From: Amycolatopsis sp. CA-128772
GTDB lineage: Bacteria > Actinomycetota > Actinomycetes > Mycobacteriales > Pseudonocardiaceae
Length of the DNA: 64,000 nucleotides
NCBI RefSeq assembly: GCF_002904295.1
Contig: NZ_PPHG01000084.1
Coordinates: 21,925-85,924, forward strand
Direction of reading: 5' to 3'
Part shown: positions 5,566-13,659 of the stretch, piece after piece
Numbering within the stretch: position 1 is the first letter of the stretch
Layout of the letters: every line of letters begins with the position of its first letter
The notes under the pieces: model-generated
What the model was told of the DNA's origin: nothing
The model's input: the letters and a program-made list of their open reading frames with translations, nothing else
Database searches by the model: none
Position numbers and translations under genes: made by a program

Positions 5566-7699
5566 TCAGATGGGTGCGACCTCGACCGGGATGCCGTTCA
5601 ACACCGACGTTCCGGACGGAACGTCCAGCAGCGTCTCGTCGGCGACCAGGTTCGAGTTGACGCCGGGGTTCGCGCGCGCCACCCGCGTCCGCGAGCCGTC
5701 GACGTCGTGACCCCAGCCGTGCGGGATGCTTCACGCCCGGGCGGACCTCGTCGGTGACCTCGACCGGGACTTCGAGCTTGCCCGCGCGGGACGTCACCGA
5801 CGCGAGGGCGCCGTCGGTGAGGCCGAGCCGGGCGGCGTCTTCGGGGTGCACCTGGGCCGTGCAGCGGTTGCCGCCGCGGACCAGCGGTTCGAGGTTGTGC
5901 ATCCACGAGTTGTTCGAGCTCAGGTGCCGCCGCCCGATCAGCACCAGGCCGTCGTCCGCCGCTTTCGCGAGTTCGTCCCGCAACCGGGGGACGTCGGCGA
6001 CGACCGGCTCGGGTGCCAGCTCGATCCGGCCGGACGCGGTGCACAGCACCTCGGGGATCCGCGGCTGCAGCGGCCCGAAGTCCACGCCGTGCGGCGCGGC
6101 TTCGAGGTCGGCGAGCGTGACGTCGTACGGCCCCGCGCGCAGCATCAGGTCGACCAGGCGCGCGGGCCCGGTCCGGTCGTGGGTGACTTCGAGCCCGGCG
6201 CGGCGGGCGACGTCGGCGGCGACGAAGTCGTCGAGCGCCGCGACGTCGGCCTCCGGGCCCTGACCGGCGACGATGCCGGTCAGCCGCAGCATGGTCTCCC
6301 ACTCCTGCGGCAGCGCCGACGGCAGCGTGGCGGGCGTCCAGTTGGCGACGTTGCGGATCGACAGCTGGTAGAAGGCCAGGTCGAAGTGCGGGCGCTCGAG
6401 CGGCGACGGCCCGGGCAGGATGACGTCGGCGTGGCGGGACGTCTCGTTGAGGTAGACGTCGACGGAGATCATGAAGTCGAGGTTGTCCAGCGCCGCGGCC
6501 AGCCGGCCGGCGTTCGGCGTGCTCAGGCAGGGATTGCCGCTGACCGTGATCAGCGCGCGGACCTGCCCTTCGCCCGGGGTTTCGATCTCGTCGGCGAGGG
6601 TCGCGACCGGCAGTTCGCCGACGACCTCGGGCAGGCCGCGCACGCGGCTGCGCCAGCGTCCGACCGCGAAGGGGCGCCGGTTCCCGGTGGGCTGGCACGC
6701 GGCCAGCGGGAACATCGCGCCGCCCGGCGTGTCGAGATGGCCGGTGAGCACGTTGAGGACGTCGACCAGCCAGCTCGCGATGGTGCCGAACGCCTGGGTG
6801 GTGGTGCCGATCCGGCCGTAGACCACGGCGTTGTCCGAGGTCAGCTCCCGCGCCATCCGGCGGATCTCTTCGGCGCCGATGCCGGTGCGCGGGGCGACGG
6901 CCTCCGGGGTGAACGGCTCCGCCAGCGCGCGGACGTCGTCGAGGCCGTTGAGGTGCTCGGTCAGGCGGCCGGGGTCGACGCGGTTCTCCGCGAACAGGAC
7001 GTTGACCAGCGCGAACAACAGGAGCGCGTCGGTGCCGGGCCGGATGGCGTGGTGCTCGTCGGCGAACGCGGCGGTGCGGGTGCGGCGCGGGTCGACGACG
7101 ACGATCTTGCCGCCGCGCTCGCGGATCGCGCGCAGCCGGCCGCGGATGTCCGGCGCGGTCATCAGGCTGCCGTTCGAGACGAGCGGGTTGGCGCCGAGGA
7201 TCAGCAGGTGCCGCGTCCGGTCGAGGTCGGGCACCGGGATGGCGAGCGGGTCGCCGAACATGGTGCCGGCGGAGTAGTGCTTCGGCAGCTGGTCGACCGA
7301 CGTCGCGCTGTAGAAGTTCTTGGTGCCCAGGGCTTTGTAGAGCACGCGGCCGTAGAGCGTGAGCGCGATGTTGTGCACGCCGGGGTTGCCCGCGTACACG
7401 GCGACGGCGTCCCGGCCGTGCTGCTCGAGGATCGGCGGGAGGCGGCGGGCGATCTCGTCGTACGCCTCCTGCCAGCTGACCTCGACGAACTCGCCGTCAC
7501 GCTTGAGCAGCGGGGCGGTCAGCCGGTCGGGGTCGTGGTGCAGCGCGCCGAGGGACGCGCCCTTGGGGCAGATGTACCCGCGCGAGAAGACGTCCTGCTC
7601 GTCACCTTTGACCCGCGTGACCTGCTGGTTCGCGTCGAGCGTCACTTCGAGACCGCAGGTGGCTTCGCACAGCGGGCAGGTGACGTGGGCGGTCGTCAT
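5566..7699 (-). pseudogene. Molybdopterin oxidoreductase with a single-base frameshift
   Basis: A molybdopterin/Fe-S oxidoreductase (BisC/FdhA/NarB superfamily) of about 710 residues. The N-terminus starts MTTAHVTCPLCEATCGL and has the 4Fe-4S ligands C8, C11, C15 and C44, followed by three molybdopterin domains (for example GANPLVSNGSL, YGRIGTTTQAFG, SGNPCLSTPNAG) and the C-terminal molydopterin dinucleotide-binding domain (LIGRRHLSSNNSWMHNLEP). Near 5730-5731 an extra base (GTGAAGCATCC where GTGAGCATCC is expected) shifts the frame at about residue 657; the other frame then encodes SIPHGWGHD..., NPGVNSNLVAD and ...NGIPVEVAPI, ending at 5566. The total of 2134 bases is one more than a multiple of three. 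A sequencing error or a real inactivating change are both possible. Starts 10 bases from a palindromic operator. Confidence 0.88.
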
Positions 7700-7708
7700 G
7701 ACCACCGA

Positions 7709-7726
7709 ACATACCGAGCGGTATGT
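7709..7726. promoter_or_regulatory. Perfect palindromic operator in a divergent promoter region
   Basis: ACATACCGAGCGGTATGT consists of two 8-base arms (ACATACCG / CGGTATGT) around AG. It lies 10 bases upstream of the molybdenum enzyme start (minus strand) and 25 bases upstream of the GH76 start (plus strand). The size and symmetry suit a TetR-type dimer. No regulator gene is adjacent, so the protein is unidentified. Confidence 0.6.
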
Positions 7727-7750
7727 GGATGGGCAAGGCACGATTGCGAC

Positions 7751-8749
7751 ATGGACGTTTCGGCCGCGGAACACGCGGTGACCGCGCGGCACCTGCGCCG
7801 GGTGTGGGGCCTGCCCGCAACAGTGCTGGGCCGCAGCCGCTGGCCGGCGGCGGTGGACCAGCGGGTGCACTGGCACTGGAACTACTGGTGGCAGGCTCAC
7901 CTGCTGGACACACTGGTCGACGCGCAGCTGCGTTTTCCTTCGGCTTCGCGCCTGGCCTTGATCCGGTCCTTCGTGCGGTCGGTGCGGCTGCGCAACTTCG
8001 GCCGCTGGACGAACGACTACTACGACGACATCGCGTGGCTCGGCCTTGCCCTGCAACGGGTATCGTCATTGGGGATTGACGTGGGTCCGGCGCTGGCGGC
8101 GATCGACACGCAGCTGCTGTCGGGCTGGACGTCGGCGGCGGGCGGCGGCATCTGGTGGCGCCGCGGAGACGACTTCAAGAACGCCCCGGCCAACGGCCCG
8201 GCGGCGATCTTCCACGCCCGGTCCGGAAACCTGCCCCGCGCTCGCGAGCTGACTTCGTGGCTGACGTCCACTTTGGTCGATCCGGCGTCCGGTTTGGTCT
8301 GGGACGGGATCCGCGCGGATACGGGTGAGCTGGTCAAGCACATTTATACGTACTGCCAAGGGGTTTATCTCGGGGCTTGCCTTGAGTTGTCCTTAATGGA
8401 CGACGCTGCTCGTACGGTGCGCACGGTGGCGGAGCACTGCGCACCGGAAGGTGTGATCCGCGGCCAGGGCGGCGGCGACGGCGGGCTGTTCGCGGCGATC
8501 CTGGCCCGCTACCTGGCCTTGGCGGCTCGTGTTTTGCCGGACCCGGAGGCGGCGGTGGCCCGGTCGCTGGTGCTGACGTCGGCGGAGGCTTGCTGGTCAG
8601 GTGCGGTGGACGTGGCGGAGGGGCCGTTGTTCAGCGCGTATTGGGATCGTCCGGCGCCGTGGCCGTTGCCGGAGGACGCCCCGGAACGTGACATGTCGGT
8701 CCAGGTGGGCGGCTGGATGCTCCTCGAAGCCGCGGCGACGCTGGGTTAG
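7751..8749 (+). CDS. Glycoside hydrolase family 76-type protein
   Basis: A 332-residue protein with no signal peptide, so probably cytoplasmic. It is an alpha/alpha-barrel-type sequence rich in aromatic residues: HWNYWWQAHLLDTLVDAQLR (about 37-56), RWTNDYYDDIAWLGLALQR (about 82-100, carrying the DD/YYDD pair that is catalytic in GH76 alpha-1,6-mannanases), GGGIWWRRGDDFKNAPANGP and IYTYCQGVYLGACLEL. Codon 215 (8393-8395) is TTA, very rare in such genomes, inside an unusually A/T-rich patch (about 8335-8410). It diverges from the molybdenum enzyme across a palindromic operator and ends one base from the opposing LacI-like gene. Substrate unknown; mannan-type glycans are the family norm. Confidence 0.85.
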   Translation: MDVSAAEHAVTARHLRRVWGLPATVLGRSRWPAAVDQRVHWHWNYWWQAHLLDTLVDAQLRFPSASRLALIRSFVRSVRLRNFGRWTNDYYDDIAWLGLALQRVSSLGIDVGPALAAIDTQLLSGWTSAAGGGIWWRRGDDFKNAPANGPAAIFHARSGNLPRARELTSWLTSTLVDPASGLVWDGIRADTGELVKHIYTYCQGVYLGACLELSLMDDAARTVRTVAEHCAPEGVIRGQGGGDGGLFAAILARYLALAARVLPDPEAAVARSLVLTSAEACWSGAVDVAEGPLFSAYWDRPAPWPLPEDAPERDMSVQVGGWMLLEAAATLG

Positions 8750-8750
8750 G

Positions 8751-9617
8751 TCAGCACCCGCAGGAAGCGCCGTGCAGGAATCTCGGCGTCAGCCACACCG
8801 ACTCCGCGGGCCGGTCCGGGTCGGCCATGCGGGACATCAGCAACTGCACCGCCCGGCTCCCCAGGTCCGCGACCGGCTGGACCAGTGTTGTCACCGCCGG
8901 GCTCACGCGACGGGCCCAATCCATGTCGCCGTAGCCCACCACCGCCAGCTCCGAACCGATCCTGATGCCCCTTCGGTGGGCCTCGTACTGGACGCCCACC
9001 AGCATCGACTCGTCCGCCACCACCAGGGCCGTCGGGGAGGGCCAGCCGTCCAGGAGCTTGGCCGTGGCCCGGGTTGCGCCGCCCGCGTTCGAAAAGCCGC
9101 TCTCCACCAGCTCGCGGTTGAACCGCAAACCCGCCTGCTCCAGGCCCAGGCGGTACCCGCGCACGCGCTCGCGGCTGACCTCCAGGCCCTCGTCACCCGA
9201 AACCAAGCCGATCTTGCGGTGGCGGCGGTCGGTCAGGTGGCGGACCAGGGACGCTACCGCGTGCACGTTCTCCGTGCCCACCTGGTCGACGTCGTTGCGC
9301 GCCGCCACGTGGTCCAGCAGGACCGTCGGTACGCCCATCCGGACCAGGCCGTTGATCACCGCTTCGTCGCCGGCCGAGGGGACCAGCAGCACGCCGTCCA
9401 CCAGGTCCGCCCGCAGCGCGCGGACCACTGTGGCCTCTTCGCTCACGGTGTCGCCGGTGTCGGCCAGTACGACGTCGCAGCCCGCCTGCGCCGCGGCCGC
9501 GCGGATCGCGCGCAGCAGCTCCTCCGAATACGGGTTGGCGGAAACACCCATCGCGACGCCGATCCGGTAGGTGACCGGGGGGTCCCACAACCGGAGCTCC
9601 GGCGAAAGTGCGGTCAT
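8751..9617 (-). CDS. LacI-type sugar-binding protein lacking the HTH domain
   Basis: A 288-residue protein equal to the periplasmic-binding-like half of LacI/GalR regulators: YRIGVAMGVSANPYSEELLRAI, VDGVLLVPSAGDEAVI, PTVLLDHVAARNDVDQVGTEN, HRKIGLVSGD, TALVVADESMLVG, VSPAVTTLVQPVADLGSRAVQLLM, ending HGASCGC. The N-terminal helix-turn-helix and hinge (about 60 residues) are absent, and only 69 bases separate its start from the stop of the neighbouring full-length paralogue, so the missing part is not hidden upstream. The two proteins match through their length, including DVDQVG and the SCGC end, indicating tandem duplication with loss of the DNA-binding domain. It could sense sugar or form mixed dimers; or it may be decaying. 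Confidence 0.85.
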   Translation of the reverse strand: MTALSPELRLWDPPVTYRIGVAMGVSANPYSEELLRAIRAAAAQAGCDVVLADTGDTVSEEATVVRALRADLVDGVLLVPSAGDEAVINGLVRMGVPTVLLDHVAARNDVDQVGTENVHAVASLVRHLTDRRHRKIGLVSGDEGLEVSRERVRGYRLGLEQAGLRFNRELVESGFSNAGGATRATAKLLDGWPSPTALVVADESMLVGVQYEAHRRGIRIGSELAVVGYGDMDWARRVSPAVTTLVQPVADLGSRAVQLLMSRMADPDRPAESVWLTPRFLHGASCGC

Positions 9618-9633
9618 AAGCCCTCGCAGACGC

Positions 9634-9655
9634 TCAGCGGAACGGTATCCGCTGA
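9634..9655. promoter_or_regulatory. Inverted repeat between the two LacI-like genes
   Basis: TCAGCGGA-ACGGTA-TCCGCTGA: perfect 8-base arms, 6-base loop, 17 bases upstream of the HTH-less gene and downstream of the full-length regulator. It could be an operator or a weak terminator/attenuator; no U-run follows. Confidence 0.4.
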
Positions 9656-9686
9656 ACGGCCGCAGGACGGCGTCCTCGCCGCAGAA

Positions 9687-10724
9687 TCACCGAAGTGAGT
9701 GAACCGGCGGGCAGCCGCACGACTCACGGTGACGCAGAGTGGGTGGCAGCCGGACCGTCTCGGCCTTGCGGGCCGGGTCGTTGATCCGGGCCAGCAGCAG
9801 CCGGACCGCCTGGCGGCCGATCTCCTCGATCGGCTGGGCCATCGTCGTCAGCGGCGGGTCGACCAGGTCCGCCCACTCGACCTCGTCGTAGACCACCACC
9901 GGCAGGTCGCGCCCGATCCGCAGCCCGCGCCGGCGCGCCTCGTGCAGCACCCCGACCATCATGCTGTCGTTGCCGACGACCAGCGCCGTCGGCGGCTCGG
10001 GCAGCGCCAGCAGCGTGCTCAACGCCAGCGCGCCCCCCTCGCGCGAGGAGTTTCCGCAGGCCACGAGGTCGGACGACCACGTGAGCCCGGACCGCCCGAG
10101 CCCCAGCCGGTAGCCGAGCACGCGCTCCTCGCTCGTCGACAACCCGGGCACGCCGCTGATCATCCCGATCCGCCGGTGCCCGAGCGTCGCCAGGTGCGCG
10201 GTCAGCGCCGACGTCGCCTGGATGTTCTCCGAACCCACCTGGTCGACGTCGGTGCGCGTGGACAGCCGGTCGATCAGCACCGTCGGTACGTCGAGGGACA
10301 CCAGCTCGCCGATCACCGGGCCGTCGCCGGGGGCCGGGGTGATGAGCAGGCCGTCGACGCGACGGGAGCGCAGCGCCCGCACGGTGTCACGCTCCGTGTC
10401 CGCGTGGTCGTGCGTGTCGGCCAGCAGGACGGTGTAGCCGTGCGCCGACGCCTCCCGCTCGATCGCCTGCATCAGCGTCGCGAAGTACGGGTTGGCCACC
10501 AGTGAGATCGCCATCCCGATCGACCGCGTCCCGCCCGTGACCAGCGAACGCGCGATCGCGTCGCCGGTGTAGCCGGTCGCCTCGATCGCCCGCAGCACCG
10601 CCGCCTTGGTGTCCTCGGCGACCGCGCGCGTCCCGTTCACCACGTGCGAAACGGTCGTGATCGACACGCCCGCGAGCTCGGCGATGTCCCGCTGGGTCGG
10701 CCGTGAAGCCTTCGACTGGGCCAT
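9687..10724 (-). CDS. LacI family transcriptional regulator of the sugar ABC operon
   Basis: A 345-residue LacI/GalR repressor. The N-terminal HTH is intact (TQRDIAELAGVSITTVSHVVNGTRAVAEDTK, about residues 10-40), followed by the hinge and the sugar-binding domain (IGMAISLVANPYFATLM, RVDGLLITPAPGDGP, PTVLIDRLSTRTDVDQVGSEN, HRRIGMISGVPGL, TALVVGNDSMMVG). The ATG was chosen because the HTH begins right after it; the frame is open for a further 360 codons across the ABC gene, an artefact. It diverges from the ABC operon, with a 24-base palindrome between the starts, and most likely represses both directions until its sugar ligand binds. Confidence 0.93.
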   Translation of the reverse strand: MAQSKASRPTQRDIAELAGVSITTVSHVVNGTRAVAEDTKAAVLRAIEATGYTGDAIARSLVTGGTRSIGMAISLVANPYFATLMQAIEREASAHGYTVLLADTHDHADTERDTVRALRSRRVDGLLITPAPGDGPVIGELVSLDVPTVLIDRLSTRTDVDQVGSENIQATSALTAHLATLGHRRIGMISGVPGLSTSEERVLGYRLGLGRSGLTWSSDLVACGNSSREGGALALSTLLALPEPPTALVVGNDSMMVGVLHEARRRGLRIGRDLPVVVYDEVEWADLVDPPLTTMAQPIEEIGRQAVRLLLARINDPARKAETVRLPPTLRHRESCGCPPVHSLR

Positions 10725-10738
10725 ACCGATCCTTTCCG

Positions 10739-10762
10739 GCAAGCGTTTGCGCAAACGCTTGC
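10739..10762. promoter_or_regulatory. 24-base palindrome: double LacI operator
   Basis: GCAAGCGTTTGC directly followed by its exact reverse complement. Each half is itself a near-palindrome around a central CG (AAGCGTTT and AAACGCTT), the hallmark of LacI/GalR sites, so two dimers could bind side by side. It lies 15 bases upstream of the LacI start and 83 bases upstream of the ABC substrate-binding protein start. Confidence 0.8.
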
Positions 10763-10844
10763 GTGCACGGAGCAGTCTGTCTACCTTCCCGTCCATCGGC
10801 AAGCCTCGAACCAGCAGAGTCTGCGAAAGACAGAGTGGGAACCC

Positions 10845-11861
10845 ATGAGACAGCGAAGTCTCACCGCGGTGTTTCTGGCCGCCGTCCTCGCCGCGACGAC
10901 CGGGTGCACGGTCGAACGCCACTGGGGCGGCAACACGAACACCGGCGGGAGCGGCAAGGCGAAGGTCGGCCTGGTCACCAAGACCGACACCAACCCCTAC
11001 TTCGTGGAGCTCCGCAACGCCGCGAGAGCGGCCGCGCAGGCCAACGGCGCCGACTTCAGCGCGCTCGCCGGCCAGTTCGACGGGGACAACGACGGCCAGG
11101 TCCGCGCCATCGAAAACCTCCGTCAGCAGGGCGCGAACACCATTCTGATCACGCCGAGCTCGTCCACCGGCGTGCTCAAGGCGATCAAGGACGCCCGCGA
11201 CGCCGGGGTCCTGGTCATCGCCCTCGACACCGCCACCGAACCGGCCGACGCCGTCGACGCCACCTTCGCCACCGACAACTTCGCGGCCGGCGAACAGCAG
11301 GGCGCCTACGTCAAGGCCGCGCTGGCCGGCACCCCGCCCAAGCTGCTGATGGTCGACGGCACGGCGGGCAGCACGGTCGACACCCAGCGGCACGGCGGGT
11401 TCCTCAAGGGCATCGGGCTGACCGACGGCTCGCCGGAGATCAAGGGCCACACCGCGGCCAACGGCGACCAGAGCCTCGCCCAGCAGGGCATGGAGAACCT
11501 GCTGCAGCGCAGCACCGACATCAACGCCGTCTATTCGATGAACGAGCCGATGGGCCGCGGCGCGTACGCCGCGCTCAAGGCGCGTGGGCTCACCGGGCAG
11601 ATCGTCATGGGCTCGATCGACGGCGGCTGCGAAGGCGTCCAGAACGTCAAGGACGGCCAGTTCGCCGCCACCGTCATGCAGTTCCCGAAGAAGATGGCCG
11701 AGCAGGGTGTGCTCGCCGCCGTCGAGTACGCGAAGACCGGCAAGAAGCCGTCCGGCTTCGTGAACACCGGGTCCGCCGTGATCACCGACAAGCCCCTGCC
11801 CGGCATCGAGAGCCACGACTCGGCCTGGGGCCTGCAGAACTGCTGGGGAGGACAGAAATGA
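10845..11861 (+). CDS. Sugar ABC transporter substrate-binding lipoprotein (FrcB-like)
   Basis: A 338-residue extracellular binding protein of the ribose/fructose (Peripla_BP_4) type. A signal peptide ends in the lipobox LAATTGC (Cys at about residue 21), so it is lipid-anchored. The mature part has VGLVTKTDTNPYFVELRNAA, ANTILITPSSSTGVL, DAGVLVIALDTATEP, FATDNFAAGEQQGAYV, LMVDGTAGSTVDTQR and AVYSMNEPMGRGAYAAL. It is the first gene of an operon with permease, ATPase and kinases and overlaps the permease start by four bases. Sugar specificity is not certain; the gene set resembles fructose frcBCAK of rhizobia. Confidence 0.92.
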   Translation: MRQRSLTAVFLAAVLAATTGCTVERHWGGNTNTGGSGKAKVGLVTKTDTNPYFVELRNAARAAAQANGADFSALAGQFDGDNDGQVRAIENLRQQGANTILITPSSSTGVLKAIKDARDAGVLVIALDTATEPADAVDATFATDNFAAGEQQGAYVKAALAGTPPKLLMVDGTAGSTVDTQRHGGFLKGIGLTDGSPEIKGHTAANGDQSLAQQGMENLLQRSTDINAVYSMNEPMGRGAYAALKARGLTGQIVMGSIDGGCEGVQNVKDGQFAATVMQFPKKMAEQGVLAAVEYAKTGKKPSGFVNTGSAVITDKPLPGIESHDSAWGLQNCWGGQK

Positions 11862-12853
11862 CCACCGCGACCGCAGTGTCCGCGAAGGATCGTGAATCCC
11901 TCGGCGACTTCCTCCTCCGCGCCCCCGCGGTCGGCCCGGCGCTCGCGCTGGTCGTCGCGATCGTGGTGTTCTCGCTGGCCACGGACACGTTCTTCGACCT
12001 CGACAACCTGTCCACCGTGGTCCAGCAGTCCCTGGTCGTCGGGACGCTCGCGTTGGGACAGACGCTCGTCATCCTCATCGCGGGCATCGACCTGTCCAAC
12101 GCCGCGTCGATGGTCGTCGCGACGCTGATCATGGCGAAACTCGCCGCGGCCGGGACGAACGGTTTCGTCGCGCTGCTCGCCGGCGTCGTGCTGACGATCA
12201 TCGTCGGCATCTTCATCGGCGGGCTCGCGACGCGGATCAAGCTGCCCGCGTTCATCATCACGCTCGGCACGTTCACCATGCTGACCGCGGTGTCGAAGCT
12301 GATCGCCGGCGGCCAGGCCGTGCCGGTGACCGACGGGGTGCTGCAGTGGCTCGGCACCAAGCGTTACCTCTTCGGCGGCATCCCGATCACCTACGGCATG
12401 ACGCTGGCGCTGCTGATGTACCTCGGCGTCTGGTACGCGCTGACGAAAACCGCGTGGGGCAAGCACGTCTACGCCGTCGGCAACGCGCCGGAGTCCGCGC
12501 GGCTGTCCGGCATCAAGGTCAACCGCACCGTGCTGTCGGTGTACATCGTGGCCGGGCTGACCTTCGGCATCGCCGCGTGGCAGGCACTCGGCCGGACGCC
12601 GAACGCCGACCCGAACCAGTTCCAGCTCGGCAACCTCGACTCGATCACCGCCGTCGTCCTCGGCGGCACGAGCCTCTTCGGCGGCCGCGGCTCGGTGCTC
12701 GGGACGCTGATGGGCGCGCTGGTCGTCGCGGTGCTGCGGTCGGGGCTGACGCAGATGAACGTCGACGGCAACTACCAGGACCTCGCCACCGGCGCCCTGC
12801 TCATCGCCGCCGTCGTGGTGGACCGGATCGCGAGGAGGCAGCAGCAGTCATGA
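11858..12853 (+). CDS. Sugar ABC transporter permease (FrcC/RbsC-like)
   Basis: A 331-residue inner-membrane permease of the branched-chain/ribose class (BPD_transp_2) with about nine to ten hydrophobic segments, for example PALALVVAIVVFSLATD, LVVGTLALGQTLVILIAGIDLS, FVALLAGVVLTIIVGIFIGG and the C-terminal LATGALLIAAVVVDRIA. The NLDSITAVVLGGTSLFGGRGSV segment is the conserved GG-T-S-L-x-GG-R-G signature of this class. It overlaps the genes before and after by four bases each (ATGA). It forms the channel through which the sugar bound by the lipoprotein enters. Confidence 0.93.
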   Translation: MTTATAVSAKDRESLGDFLLRAPAVGPALALVVAIVVFSLATDTFFDLDNLSTVVQQSLVVGTLALGQTLVILIAGIDLSNAASMVVATLIMAKLAAAGTNGFVALLAGVVLTIIVGIFIGGLATRIKLPAFIITLGTFTMLTAVSKLIAGGQAVPVTDGVLQWLGTKRYLFGGIPITYGMTLALLMYLGVWYALTKTAWGKHVYAVGNAPESARLSGIKVNRTVLSVYIVAGLTFGIAAWQALGRTPNADPNQFQLGNLDSITAVVLGGTSLFGGRGSVLGTLMGALVVAVLRSGLTQMNVDGNYQDLATGALLIAAVVVDRIARRQQQS

Positions 12854-13659
12854 CCGAACCGATCCTGCAGGCCCGTGGGCTGGTGAAGCGCTATGGCCGG
12901 GTGACCGCCATCGACGGCGCCGACTTCGACCTGCTGCCCGGCGAGGTGCTCGCCGTGGTCGGCGACAACGGCGCCGGGAAGTCCTCGCTCATCAAAGCCC
13001 TGTCCGGCGCGGTGGTCCCGGACGAGGGTGAGATCGAAGTGGACGGTCACACCGTCCACTTCAAGTCCCCGTTGGACGCCCGGCACTACGGCATCGAGAC
13101 GGTGTACCAGGACCTCGCCGTCGCGCCCGCGCTCGACATCGCGTCGAACATGTTCCTGGGCCGGGAAAAACGGCTCAAGGGGCCGCTCGGGCTGTTCCGC
13201 AAGCTCGACACCGCGGCCATGCGGGCCGAGGCGCAGCGGATCCTCGACGAGCTGGGCATCAACATCAAGTCGATCTCCCAGCCCGTCGAGACGCTCTCCG
13301 GCGGCCAGCGCCAGGGTGTCGCCGTTGCCCGCGCGGCGGCGTTCGGCACCAAGGCCGTGATCATGGACGAGCCGACCGCCGCTTTGGGTGTCGCCGAGTC
13401 CGGCAAGGTGCTCGACCTGATCGGCCGGATCCGCGACCGCGGCCTGCCGGTGGTGCTGATCAGCCACAACATGCCGCACGTCTTCGACATCGCCGACCGC
13501 ATCCACGTGCACCGCCTCGGCAAGCGCGTCGCGGTCGTCTCGCCGAAGACGCACTCGATGAACCAGGTCGTCGGCCTGCTCACCGGGGCCCTGCGGCTCA
13601 ACGAGAACGGTGAGGTCGAAGAAGCGGCCGCCGCGACCCACGTGGCCGGGCTCAGCTGA
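12850..13659 (+). CDS. Sugar ABC transporter ATP-binding protein (FrcA-like)
   Basis: A 269-residue ATPase with one nucleotide-binding domain, unlike RbsA-type proteins which have two. Walker A is GDNGAGKSS (about residues 38-46), Q-loop in ETVYQDLAVA, signature LSGGQRQGVAVARA (about 149-162), Walker B VIMDEPTAAL and the H-loop SHNMPHV. A single domain with this signature is typical of FrcA and similar carbohydrate importers. Overlap with the permease and an immediately adjacent PfkB gene show operon structure. Confidence 0.94.
   Translation: MTEPILQARGLVKRYGRVTAIDGADFDLLPGEVLAVVGDNGAGKSSLIKALSGAVVPDEGEIEVDGHTVHFKSPLDARHYGIETVYQDLAVAPALDIASNMFLGREKRLKGPLGLFRKLDTAAMRAEAQRILDELGINIKSISQPVETLSGGQRQGVAVARAAAFGTKAVIMDEPTAALGVAESGKVLDLIGRIRDRGLPVVLISHNMPHVFDIADRIHVHRLGKRVAVVSPKTHSMNQVVGLLTGALRLNENGEVEEAAAATHVAGLS

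Noticed and set aside
4529..8056. A single 1175-residue molybdopterin oxidoreductase-glycosidase fusion protein
   Set aside because: The join is garbage sequence after a one-base shift; the true enzyme C-terminus is in another frame and the GH5 gene has its own signal peptide and start.
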